Source: Planctomycetota bacterium
Lineage (GTDB): Bacteria; Planctomycetota; PLA2
Length of the DNA stretch: 64,000 nucleotides
Assembly: GCA_021776735.1 (NCBI GenBank)
Contig: JAJFFH010000050.1
Coordinates: 1 to 64,000, forward strand
Direction: 5' to 3'
In this document: piece after piece, positions 1 to 6,924 of the stretch
How the letters are laid out: every line of letters starts with the position of its first letter
Numbering within the stretch: the first letter of the stretch is position 1
Notes under the pieces: model-generated
What the model was told of the DNA's origin: nothing
Database searches by the model: none
The model's input: only the letters and a program-made list of their open reading frames with translations
Program-made: the position numbers and the translations under genes

Positions 1-81
1 GTAGTTTCCCACCACGTGATACAGCCGAACTGCTTCCGACTTCTGCTCAGCTGTAAACGTGCGCTTCTTGCGCTGTCCCAT
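1..81 (-). CDS. IS3-family transposase OrfA, N-terminal part
   Basis: Only the first 27 residues are in the window. They begin MGQRKKRTFTAEQKSEAVRL, the typical start of the helix-turn-helix OrfA protein of IS3-family elements (basic residues, then T-F-T-x-E-x-K-x-E-A-V-R-L). In this family OrfA binds the terminal repeats, and a programmed frameshift joins it to OrfB to give the active OrfAB transposase. That frameshift region lies outside the window. The ATG is the first in-frame start after the terminal repeat. The gene is read leftwards, in the same direction as the AlbA_2 gene it interrupts. Family assignment is firm; the subgroup is not determined. Confidence 0.8.
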   Translation of the reverse strand, partial: MGQRKKRTFTAEQKSEAVRLYHVVGNY

Positions 82-122
82 CGGTACTCCTTGACCAGTA
101 TCCTACTGATCCGAGGTGTCCA
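1..122 (-). mobile_element. End of an IS3-family insertion sequence, running off the window
   Basis: The segment reads leftwards from a terminal sequence beginning TGGACACCTCGG on the minus strand at about 122. Some 40 bases later, at 81, an OrfA-type transposase starts. A short leader between the terminal repeat and orfA is the normal layout of IS3-family elements. The rest of orfA, orfB and the other terminal repeat lie outside the window, so target duplication and completeness cannot be judged. The exact left boundary (about 120-124) is estimated from the IS3-type TGGACAC end and from where the AlbA_2 gene loses its own sequence. It lies on the 3' side of a tRNA gene, in a segment that looks accessory. 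Confidence 0.72.
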
Positions 123-844
123 CCGATTCGGGGGAAGCTCATCAGAGCCGCCGTCGCTTCGTGGGCTTCGTGAAGGTCTCCGTGGGCGATGTCACGCAAC
201 TCGGACGCCCAGCCACGGGCCGAGCACGACGCCTCTTCGAGCCACGGGTTGAGCGATCGATCCTCGAATTCATCTATCGCAACTCTCATCTCCACGAGGG
301 TCTCCCGCAGTGACGAGAGCCAGAACTCGTCCCCATCGCTCTCGACATCAGGGTCGTCACTGAGATCCACTCCGCGCCACCTGAGTACGGCTTCGATGAC
401 TTCGTCCGGCGTCGCAGAACGTGACTCGCTCAAGTGACGAATGCACGGTCGGCCACCCGCGTAGTAGACCGGTTGCTTGCCCCGCGGCACTTCGATCGAC
501 AGAACGACGTATTGACCCTCCAGGCCGAATGTCACGATCGGAGTGATCGCCGGTTGCACAGCCGCCCGAGTGATACCTTGGATCCGCTTTATGAGGCTAT
601 CGCGCGCCCCGGGTGTGGACGCATCGATCGTCCGGCACAACTGACCGTCGTCGCTGACTCCCAGTAGCACTCGGCCTCCGCCAGAGGTCGCGAAAGCTGC
701 GATCTCCTTCGCGAGCGAATGTCCTTGATCCGGGAACTTGGACTTGAACTCAAGGTGGGACCCTTCCCCCTTGTTCCGTAGCGTCGGCAGGATGCGCGAT
801 AGCTTGAGGTCCACCCAGCCGGGCAGATCTTCCATCATCTCCAT
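47..844 (-). CDS. AlbA_2 (Schlafen-type) domain protein with its C-terminus replaced by IS sequence
   Basis: The frame encodes 265 residues, but only the part down to about position 123 is native. The last 20-odd residues are read from the IS3-family end. The N-terminal 160 residues carry the AlbA_2 pattern: G-E-G-S-H-L-E-F-K near residue 26, then A-A-F-A-T-S-G-G-G-R-V-L-L-G-V near residue 50. Family members are putative DNA- or RNA-binding proteins, found in transcriptional regulators and in phage-defence proteins of the Schlafen type. The region after residue 165 is acidic and unrecognised. The start directly abuts the TAG stop of a DUF1883-like reading frame (845-847), suggesting that the two were translated together. 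ATG codons at residues 1, 3 and 4 are possible starts. The AlbA_2 domain is intact, so the protein may still fold. Confidence 0.75.
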   Translation of the reverse strand: MEMMEDLPGWVDLKLSRILPTLRNKGEGSHLEFKSKFPDQGHSLAKEIAAFATSGGGRVLLGVSDDGQLCRTIDASTPGARDSLIKRIQGITRAAVQPAITPIVTFGLEGQYVVLSIEVPRGKQPVYYAGGRPCIRHLSESRSATPDEVIEAVLRWRGVDLSDDPDVESDGDEFWLSSLRETLVEMRVAIDEFEDRSLNPWLEEASCSARGWASELRDIAHGDLHEAHEATAALMSFPRIGGHLGSVGYWSRSTDGTAQEAHVYS

Positions 845-1057
845 CTACACCAGCGCAATCTGCGCACTCACAGGCCCGCTTGCCGCCTCAACAACCGCGT
901 GCCACCGGGTCATCCGGTTGGGTGACAGGTACACGGGGGACTCCTTCGCGAGTCCGCCAATGTACCGGAACGGCCGGCCGCTACGGTAGGCGCGGTAGTT
1001 GGGGTCGTCGATCAAGAATACATTGGCTTGGCAGTCATTTGTCCCACCGACTACGCA
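845..1057 (-). pseudogene. DUF1883-like protein fragment, 5' part broken
   Basis: The minus strand holds 70 uninterrupted codons ending in TAG at 845-847. They contain the DUF1883 core pattern: Q-A-N-V-F-L-I-D-D-P-N-Y, then S-G-R-P-F-R-Y-I-G-G, S-P-V-Y-L, and a closing W-H-A-V-V-E-A. Family members usually start about 25-30 residues further upstream. Here the frame meets TAA at 1058-1060, exactly where an E-R-G-type segment would be expected, and no ATG, GTG or TTG begins the frame before the core. It is therefore most likely a gene inactivated by a nonsense change, unless translation starts unconventionally. DUF1883 occurs alone and beside TIR domains; its function is unknown. The stop abuts the AlbA_2 start. 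Between 1058 and 1279 nothing convincing is seen. Confidence 0.55.
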
Positions 1058-1279
1058 TTACCTCTCGATGTTCGGATCGCGGCCCGCGAAGTAGGGGAAA
1101 TCCGTATGAGCTTCTATCCGCTCACGGTCCGGTCGATCAGTGGTCAGCCCTTCATCCTGGACGCGCCGATGGACGTCATGAACCACAAAGGTGTGAAAGG
1201 CGCGAAGACCTCGGTCCGCATGCCCGTGCCGCTCTTCGCGCGTGGTCTGCCGCCGGGCGCAGCTTGCTAGACTGAGCCC

Positions 1280-1813
1280 GTGACGAAGTGGCGGGACCTC
1301 ATCAAGATGACAGCAGCGCGCTTGGAGACTGTTCAGTTCGAGCAACCGGCTACGCTGGAGCAACTCGGGGACGTCGAAGATTCGCTCAGCGTCGTCCTGC
1401 CGACAGCGCTGAAGGACCTATTGCTGGAGACGGATGGCGTCGTCTTTCCCTATGGTCGGACCGTCTTCTCCGCGGCGCGACTAATCGAAGAGAACGTCAC
1501 GATGCGAACCACCGGGGAGTTCAAGGAACTCTACTGGCCTTTCGATGGAATCCTGTTCTTCGCTGACGACGGCAACGGAGACCTCTTCGGCTTCAAGGCG
1601 CTGGGCGGCAACGCGCAGGACTGGTGCTTCAGCGTGTACCGGTGGGACCACGAGACGGACAGCCGTACGGACGTTGCCGGCGCGCACCTGAACGGCTTCC
1701 TCGGGGAGTGGATCGCAAACGATGGGCGAGAACTGACACGGGAGGCCCGCCGCTCGAAGAGATTCGAGTGGCTAGGACGTCTCGAAATGCCGGCGCGCAA
1801 AAGCGCGGCCTGA
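1280..1813 (+). CDS. SMI1/KNR4-family protein (possible immunity protein)
   Basis: This 177-residue protein has the SMI1/KNR4 (SUKH) pattern: a helix with L-G-D-V-E-D-S-L near residue 28, then V-L-P-T-A-L-K-D-L-L-L-E-T-D-G near residue 39, and an aromatic-rich centre. In bacteria such proteins are commonly immunity proteins of contact-dependent or polymorphic toxin systems. No toxin gene is recognisable next to it, so this one may be an orphan immunity gene. The start is GTG at 1280; an in-frame ATG at 1307 would remove nine residues. It converges with the GIY-YIG gene and overlaps it by 42 bases. It belongs to the accessory segment beside the tRNA-Val gene. Confidence 0.75.
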   Translation: MTKWRDLIKMTAARLETVQFEQPATLEQLGDVEDSLSVVLPTALKDLLLETDGVVFPYGRTVFSAARLIEENVTMRTTGEFKELYWPFDGILFFADDGNGDLFGFKALGGNAQDWCFSVYRWDHETDSRTDVAGAHLNGFLGEWIANDGRELTREARRSKRFEWLGRLEMPARKSAA

Positions 1814-2047
1814 GCCGGACTTCAGGTAGCGCTCGAAGGTCGTGGCGGTTCCTTCGTCGGCGAACCAGAAGGTGGCGTGGAGCTGCCAGGGGCGGTGGCG
1901 GACGGTTGACCTGACATGGCCCTTGTTGTGGCGCCGCAGGCGGTCTTGGATAGGGCCGCGGGTCAGGCCGACGTAGGGTTGGTCAGGCTTGCTCAGGCTG
2001 CGGAGCAGATAGACCGTAGCTCCGGAGGGTGTGGGCGGGAGCGGCAT
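1772..2047 (-). CDS. GIY-YIG-family nuclease domain protein
   Basis: This small protein of 91 residues consists of a single GIY-YIG module. The two signature strands are V-Y-L-L-R-S (about residue 12) and Y-V-G-L-T (about 25). A conserved arginine/histidine stretch follows (R-L-R-R-H-N, about 36), with a glutamate in F-E-R-Y-L-K-S-G-S-G near residue 72. This is the layout of UvrC-like, metal-dependent endonuclease domains. Stand-alone members of this size (YhbQ/UPF0213-like) are widespread, and their substrates are mostly unknown. It ends inside the last codons of the convergent SMI1 gene. A strong hairpin and a tRNA gene lie just upstream. No partner gene suggests a particular pathway. Confidence 0.8.
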   Translation of the reverse strand: MPLPPTPSGATVYLLRSLSKPDQPYVGLTRGPIQDRLRRHNKGHVRSTVRHRPWQLHATFWFADEGTATTFERYLKSGSGRAFARRHFETS

Positions 2048-2149
2048 TCTGCGACTCTCGCAGAGATTGCCGTGCTTGGCGGGAAAAGGAGGCTCGGCAG
2101 GGGGTTTGCCCGCCGTCGCTCTTCGCTTCGCTTCGAGCTATGGCGGGGC

Positions 2150-2180
2150 TTTTCTGCCCGGCCATAGGCCGGGCAGAAAA
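2150..2180 (-). terminator. Long perfect hairpin after the tRNA-Val gene, probable terminator
   Basis: A 14-base arm (TTTTCTGCCCGGCC, 2150-2163) and its exact complement (2167-2180) flank a three-base loop. It begins three bases past the tRNA 3' end. Read on the minus strand it is a GC-rich stem flanked by A and T runs, as expected for a factor-independent terminator of the tRNA transcript. The symmetrical A/T flanks would let it work in either direction. Confidence 0.75.
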
Positions 2181-2183
2181 ACG

Positions 2184-2257
2184 TGGGCCCAACAGGACTT
2201 GAACCTGTGACCCCTTGGTTGTCGACCAAGTGCTCTAGCCAACTGAGCTATGGGCCC
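2184..2257 (-). tRNA. tRNA-Val (anticodon GAC)
   Basis: The minus strand folds into a complete cloverleaf. The acceptor arm is GGGCCCA paired with TGGGCCC and the discriminator is A. The D arm is GCTC/GAGC, the anticodon stem CTTGG/CCAAG with loop TCGACAA, and the T arm ACAGG/CCTGT with TTCAAGT. The loop places GAC at positions 34-36, so valine. The base before the anticodon (position 33) is C rather than the nearly universal U. CCA is not encoded. The accessory genes at 1-2047 lie on the 3' side of this tRNA, the usual side for island insertion, but no repeated copy of the tRNA 3' end was found within the window. Confidence 0.9.
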
Positions 2258-2347
2258 ATCCGGGCTCAATATTCTGCACGATTCGCCTATACTGCAAGAT
2301 GTCGCGGGCGGGTTTTTTTTGGACTCCTCTCGCGGCCTCGGATTGTC

Positions 2348-3148
2348 ATGCAGCGGATGCTCGTTGGCCTCGTGCTCTTTTTGACGGCTTCTATCGCCGT
2401 CCTTGGGGCCGTGGTCTATCGGCTCTCGGACGACGTGGCGACCGTTTCGGCGCGGCGGCCCGGACGTGACGCCCACGTACGCGCGGCGACGAAGCCGGAG
2501 CCTGGCGCGGAGGCGTCTCGGGTCGAGACACTCGAGGATCGCATGGCGCGGGTCGTCTCGGAGCTGGCTTCGCTGCGCGACGAGTCGCGGCGGCTGGCGC
2601 GCGAGCAAGAGCGCGCGGCAGCGCGCAAACATCGCCGTCCGTCGGCTTCCTCCGATTCAACCAACCCCGACGCGGCCGGCAACACGATTCTGGCGGCGGC
2701 GGACCGGATGCGGGACGGCGAAGGCGGCTTCGTCATCACCGAAGAGGACGAGGACTTTTTCCTGGCGCTGCAAAAGCGCGTGGACCGGCGGCGGCGGATC
2801 GAGGGGATGACCAAGAACCTCATGCGCCGCGTGAAAACGCTGGTGGACAACAGCGAAATCGACGCGCTGACGGTCGAAACGCAGCCGGGGGTCGAGGCGG
2901 CGCTCGGTCGCTACGTGGTCGCCAGCGACGACATGGTCACGCGGTACGTGCGCAAGCCCGACGAAGAGCTCAAGAAGCTCACCGCGGCCGAGCGGCGCGA
3001 GCGGATGGCGGTCGAACGCGAACGCTTCGTCGAGGACGCGCGCGTCGATCTCGAACGCATCCTCGGCAACGCGCAGGCGCAAAAGGTCCTCGATCGGACC
3101 GTCGCGCGCACCTACGGCTTTCGGCGCAGCATTTCGCGCGGTCGGTAG
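2348..3148 (+). CDS. Membrane-anchored coiled-coil protein of unknown function
   Basis: This is a 266-residue protein that I do not recognise. Residues 4-22 (L-V-G-L-V-L-F-L-T-A-S-I-A-V-L-G) form one hydrophobic segment, a likely uncleaved anchor. A charged, heptad-like helical region follows at about 55-90 (L-E-D-R-M-A-R-V-V-S-E-L-A-S-L), then a long acidic/basic helical domain. The same frame is open further upstream but would run through the tRNA gene, so the ATG at 2348 just before the membrane segment is preferred; an ATG at 2357 is equally possible. No ribosome binding site is obvious. It stands alone between the tRNA and alanine dehydrogenase. One copy of the repeated 12-mer lies inside it at 2631-2642. 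Confidence 0.7.
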   Translation: MQRMLVGLVLFLTASIAVLGAVVYRLSDDVATVSARRPGRDAHVRAATKPEPGAEASRVETLEDRMARVVSELASLRDESRRLAREQERAAARKHRRPSASSDSTNPDAAGNTILAAADRMRDGEGGFVITEEDEDFFLALQKRVDRRRRIEGMTKNLMRRVKTLVDNSEIDALTVETQPGVEAALGRYVVASDDMVTRYVRKPDEELKKLTAAERRERMAVERERFVEDARVDLERILGNAQAQKVLDRTVARTYGFRRSISRGR

Positions 3149-3344
3149 GCGCGGGTCGCCTGCGAAGCGGAAGGGCCGCAGCCGGCAGTGTCAGGGGGCC
3201 CAGGGGCAGGTGCCACACGCATTGCCGCCCCCGCGCCCCCTCTGATAAACTCCGCGCTCGTCCGGCGCCCGGCGTTCGGCGGCTGGCTCCCCGGACAGGA
3301 GCCGCGGCCGCGCGAGCCGCCTCGTCCGGACGCGGAGGGTTTCG

Positions 3345-4466
3345 ATGATCGTCGGCGTCCCGGCGGAGATCAAGGACAACGAGAACCGCATCGCAATGGT
3401 GCCGGGAGGCGTTGCCCAGCTTGTGGCCGCGGGCCACACCGTGCTTATCGAGAAGGGCGGCGGCCTCGGCAGCGGCTTTACCGACGCGGACTTTCTCGAA
3501 AAGGGCGCGGAAATCGTCGCAACTCCCGGCGAGATTTTCGAGCGCGCGGCGATGATCGTGAAGGTCAAGGAGCCGCTCCCGGCCGAGTACGGGATGATCC
3601 GGCCCGGCCAGCTCGTCTTTACGTACTTCCACTTCGCGGCGTCGCTGGAGCTCACGAAGGCGATGGTCGATTCGGGCGCGACGTGCGTGGCGTACGAGAC
3701 CATCGAGGACCGAAAGGGCGGCCTCCCGCTGCTCACGCCCATGAGCGAGGTCGCCGGACGGATGGCGACCCAGGTCGGGGCGTACTACCTGCAAAAGCCG
3801 ATGGGGGGCCGGGGGGTGCTGCTCGGTGGCGTGCCCGGGGTTCCTGCGTCCGATGTCGTGATCATCGGCGGCGGCGTTGTCGGGACCCAGGCGGCGTGGA
3901 TGGCGGCGGGCCTCGGCGCGCGCGTCATCATGCTCGACATCGATCTGGACCGCCTGCGCCGTCTCGACGAGTTCATGCCGGCCAACGTCACGACGCTGCA
4001 CTCGAATCCCGACTCGATCTTTGGAGCGTGCAAGCGCGCCGACCTCTTGATCGGGGCGGTGCTCATCGAAGGTGCCAAGGCACCGGTCCTGGTGCCGCGG
4101 TCGTATCTCAAGGAGATGAAGGACGGCGCGGTGATCGTCGATGTCGCCGTCGACCAGGGCGGCTGCGTCGAGACCTGCCGGCCCACCACGCACTCCGATC
4201 CGACGTACTTCGTCGATGGTGTCTTGCACTACTGCGTCGCGAACATGCCGGGCGCCGTGCCGCGCACCTCAACCTATGCGCTGACGAACGCCACGATTCC
4301 CTACGCCGTGCGGCTGGCGAACCACGGGGTGACGGGCGACATCGTGGCGGACGAAGGGTTCGCGCTTGGGGTCAACGTCATCGACGGCAAGGTCACGTAC
4401 GCGGCCGTCGCCGAGGCGTTCGGGATGGACTACGTCCCGCTCGAGCGCGTGCTCGGCAGCGGATAG
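3345..4466 (+). CDS. ald: Alanine dehydrogenase
   Basis: It converts L-alanine, NAD+ and water to pyruvate, ammonium and NADH, in either direction, in the cytoplasm. The 373-residue length matches the family. The start [15 protein letters not shown] is characteristic. Arg15, Lys75 (K-V-K-E-P) and His96 (Y-F-H-F) fall at the positions of the known pyruvate-binding and catalytic residues. A nucleotide-binding G-G-G-V-V-G-T is at about 175-181, followed by an Asp-containing strand end (M-L-D-I-D) suited to NAD. The ATG at 3345 gives this canonical N-terminus. A MATE exporter follows after 15 bases and may share the transcript. Nothing unusual is seen. Confidence 0.96.
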   Translation: MIVGVPAEIKDNENRIAMVPGGVAQLVAAGHTVLIEKGGGLGSGFTDADFLEKGAEIVATPGEIFERAAMIVKVKEPLPAEYGMIRPGQLVFTYFHFAASLELTKAMVDSGATCVAYETIEDRKGGLPLLTPMSEVAGRMATQVGAYYLQKPMGGRGVLLGGVPGVPASDVVIIGGGVVGTQAAWMAAGLGARVIMLDIDLDRLRRLDEFMPANVTTLHSNPDSIFGACKRADLLIGAVLIEGAKAPVLVPRSYLKEMKDGAVIVDVAVDQGGCVETCRPTTHSDPTYFVDGVLHYCVANMPGAVPRTSTYALTNATIPYAVRLANHGVTGDIVADEGFALGVNVIDGKVTYAAVAEAFGMDYVPLERVLGSG

Positions 4467-4481
4467 GCGGAACCCGGCGGC

Positions 4482-5873
4482 GTGTCCGATTCCCGACTCA
4501 GCGGCGACCTGAACCGGGGACGGCTCTTCGTCCGGTTGGTGATGTTCGGCATCCCCCTCGTGCTGGGGATGTTTTTTCACAGCCTGTTCAACCTGATCGA
4601 CTTGATCATCGTCGGCAAGCTGGGGCCGGCAGCCCTCGCGGCGGTCAACCAGGCTTCGATCATCGTATTCATCCCGCAGCTTCTGGGCACCGGGGTCAAC
4701 AACGCGTCCATCGCGGTCATCTCGCGCAACTTCGGGATGCGCAACTACAAGCGCGCCAACGCGAATGCGCTTCAGGCCTTCCTGCTGCTCGGCTTTCTCG
4801 CGGTGATCCTCGGCGTGCCCGGCTACCTGTACGCCCGCCCGCTCAACGTGCTGATTGGCTCATCGGGCGAGTCGCTCGGTCCCGCGACGGACTACCTGCG
4901 CATTTCGTCCGTCGGCATGTTCTCGATGTTTGCCCTGATGCAGGTGACCGCATGCCTGCGCTCGGGCGGCGACGCGCGCTGGCCCATGATCCTGCTGATC
5001 GGCGCGAACGTCTTCAACGGGTTCCTGACGTGGGCCATGGTCCACGGCTGGTGGGTGTTTCCCCGCATGGGCGTGGCCGGCGCCGCCTGGTCCACCGTGA
5101 TCGCCCGCGGGGTCTTTGCACTGTTCGGGCTCTACCTGATCACGCGGCGCTCCGCCCCGGTGCGCATCGTCGGTGTGCGGATCAAGTTCCGCCCGCGCAT
5201 GATCTGGAACCTGGCCCGGATCGGCATTCCGTCCTCACTCCAGTTCGTGGTCCGGGTGCTCGCCTACGGCGTGATCCTGAACCTGATCAACCGGTTCGGC
5301 TACGGCGAGGCGATGCACGGCGCGCTCGCGGTCGGATTCCGGCTCGACATGCTGGCCACGTTCACCGGCGTCGGCTGGGGCGCGGCGGCGGCGGCAATGG
5401 TGGGGCAGGCGCTCGGCGAAGGCAACACCGAACGGGCGGAAAAGGCCGGCTGGCTCGCCTGCGTCCTCAACGGCGGCACGATGGCGGGCATCGCCGTCCT
5501 GTACTACCTGTTCGCGCCCTGGCTGCTCTCGTTTTTTGGACGCGATCCGGCCGAGGACGCGAAGTTTCTGGTCACCCACTACTACGGCGTCGAATACCTG
5601 CGCATCGCCGTGTTCGGCTACGTCTTTGCCGGGATCGGCATCACGCTGGCCCAGGCACTGAACGGTGCGGGGAGCACCAAGACCCCCCTTTTCCTCGATG
5701 CCGTCGGGTTCCTGCTCATCCAGAGCCCCCTGACCGCCCACATCTGTTTTCACGCCGGGATGTACCAGCCGACCGAGGTCTGGTGGTCGCTTGTGGCCAC
5801 CGCAGGGCTGGTTGCGGCCCTCTATGCGATCGTGTGGAATCGCGGGCACTGGAAACACAAGCGTATCCAGTAG
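4482..5873 (+). CDS. MATE-family multidrug/cation antiporter
   Basis: This 463-residue inner-membrane protein has about twelve hydrophobic segments. Its first helix pair (V-M-F-G-I-P-L-V-L-G-M-F, then L-F-N-L-I-D-L-I-I-V-G-K-L-G) is the MATE signature. Members export cationic drugs, dyes or metabolites in exchange for Na+ or H+. The two six-helix halves are recognisable, with a second family-like stretch at V-G-Q-A-L-G-E-G-N near residue 308. The start is GTG at 4482, which keeps the short polar N-terminus ahead of the first helix. The gene follows ald by 15 bases and precedes a WYL regulator by 14 bases. The substrate cannot be told from sequence. Confidence 0.92.
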   Translation: MSDSRLSGDLNRGRLFVRLVMFGIPLVLGMFFHSLFNLIDLIIVGKLGPAALAAVNQASIIVFIPQLLGTGVNNASIAVISRNFGMRNYKRANANALQAFLLLGFLAVILGVPGYLYARPLNVLIGSSGESLGPATDYLRISSVGMFSMFALMQVTACLRSGGDARWPMILLIGANVFNGFLTWAMVHGWWVFPRMGVAGAAWSTVIARGVFALFGLYLITRRSAPVRIVGVRIKFRPRMIWNLARIGIPSSLQFVVRVLAYGVILNLINRFGYGEAMHGALAVGFRLDMLATFTGVGWGAAAAAMVGQALGEGNTERAEKAGWLACVLNGGTMAGIAVLYYLFAPWLLSFFGRDPAEDAKFLVTHYYGVEYLRIAVFGYVFAGIGITLAQALNGAGSTKTPLFLDAVGFLLIQSPLTAHICFHAGMYQPTEVWWSLVATAGLVAALYAIVWNRGHWKHKRIQ

Positions 5874-5887
5874 AATCCCCGCTCCCC

Positions 5888-6922
5888 ATGATCGTGGATC
5901 CGGTCCAGAAGTTCGAGCGGCTGATGAACCTGGTCGCGTTCCTGCTCGCGTCCGGCGAGCCGGTACCGTTCTCCTCCATCCGCAAGCAGGTGGTCGGGTA
6001 CAACGACTACGCCCGCGAAGACGCCGTCGAGAAGCGCTTCGACCGCGACAAGAAAGAGCTGCGCGAGATCGGGATCCCGGTCGAGTACACCCCCGCGGAC
6101 GAGCAGGGCCGGGACGGCTACTTCATCCCGCTCGACCAGTACTTCCATCACGAGCTCGACCTGGCGCCCGACGAGGCGGCACTCCTCGTCATGCTGGCCA
6201 ACGCCGCCCGCGCCGGGAACGACGCGATCCACGCCAACCTGCGCTCGGCGCTGCTCAAGATGGCCATCGACTCGCCCGTGCAGGACGAGCTCGCGGAAGC
6301 GATCGGCAAACGGCACGTCCACGCGTTCGCCCGCGGCCGGCGCGACCGCGCCCAGCTAGACAACCTTGACAAGCTGGTCGCCGCCATCGCCGCCCGCAAG
6401 GGAGCACGTTTCAAGTACCGTCCGCTCAACAGCAAGCGGGCCGTGGAGCGGCGGGTACATCCGTACGGGCTCGGCTACCGCGAGGGCGAGTGGTATCTCG
6501 TCGGCGAGGACCAGGAGCGTGAGGATCTGCGGCAGTTCAAGCTGTCCCGCATCCAGGGCGCCGTGGTGGTCAAGAGAGGCAAGAAGCCCGAGTTCGCGGA
6601 GCCCGCGGACTTCGACATCGAGGAGCACATGGAGCGCCCGCCGTGGGCGTACCAGGACGGCAAGGCCGAGTGGGCCGAGATCATGTTTCACGCCGATGTG
6701 GCGTGGATCGTGGAGGAGAACCTCGAGCGCGGGCAGGAGTTCAAGACGCGCAAGGACGGCAGCGGCGTGCTGCGGCTGCAGGTGCACCGCTCCGACGACG
6801 CGCACAAGCGGCTGCTGACTTTCCTCGCGGGCTATTCCGGGCAGTGCGCGGTGCTCAAGCCGGCGTGGCTACGCCGCCAGGCGATCGCGGATCTCAAGGA
6901 ACTCCGGGCGAGGTACGGATAG
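5888..6922 (+). CDS. WYL-domain transcriptional regulator (first of a tandem pair)
   Basis: This 344-residue protein has an N-terminal winged-helix-like region at 10-65 (F-L-L-A-S-G-E-P-V-P-F-S-S-I-R-K-Q). A WYL ligand-sensing domain is centred on V-H-P-Y-G-L-G-Y-R-E-G-E-W-Y-L-V-G near residue 195, with a WCX-type C-terminal extension. Proteins of this layout (PafB/PafC, DriD) bind nucleic-acid or nucleotide signals and control DNA-damage or other stress genes. The ATG at 5888 is taken because the same frame runs open far upstream, through other genes, in this GC-rich DNA. A second WYL protein begins two bases after its stop. The pair resembles PafB-PafC, but no proteasome or pup genes are nearby, so the regulon is unknown. 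Confidence 0.88.
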   Translation: MIVDPVQKFERLMNLVAFLLASGEPVPFSSIRKQVVGYNDYAREDAVEKRFDRDKKELREIGIPVEYTPADEQGRDGYFIPLDQYFHHELDLAPDEAALLVMLANAARAGNDAIHANLRSALLKMAIDSPVQDELAEAIGKRHVHAFARGRRDRAQLDNLDKLVAAIAARKGARFKYRPLNSKRAVERRVHPYGLGYREGEWYLVGEDQEREDLRQFKLSRIQGAVVVKRGKKPEFAEPADFDIEEHMERPPWAYQDGKAEWAEIMFHADVAWIVEENLERGQEFKTRKDGSGVLRLQVHRSDDAHKRLLTFLAGYSGQCAVLKPAWLRRQAIADLKELRARYG

Positions 6923-6924
6923 AC

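Noticed and set aside
1028..1270. An 80-codon plus-strand frame just before the SMI1/KNR4 gene, considered as a toxin remnant
   Set aside because: It has no recognisable toxin motif, starts with TTG and overlaps the better-supported DUF1883-like frame on the other strand.
2183..2347. An extended N-terminus for the coiled-coil protein starting at 2183
   Set aside because: The added residues are read from the tRNA-Val gene in antisense. The membrane segment and family-like start begin at 2348.
3188..6922. A single 1244-codon open frame across ald, the MATE gene and the first WYL gene
   Set aside because: Only its last 344 codons (from 5888) resemble a protein. The rest is Arg/Gly/Pro-rich shadow of ald and the MATE gene, typical of long spurious frames in GC-rich DNA.
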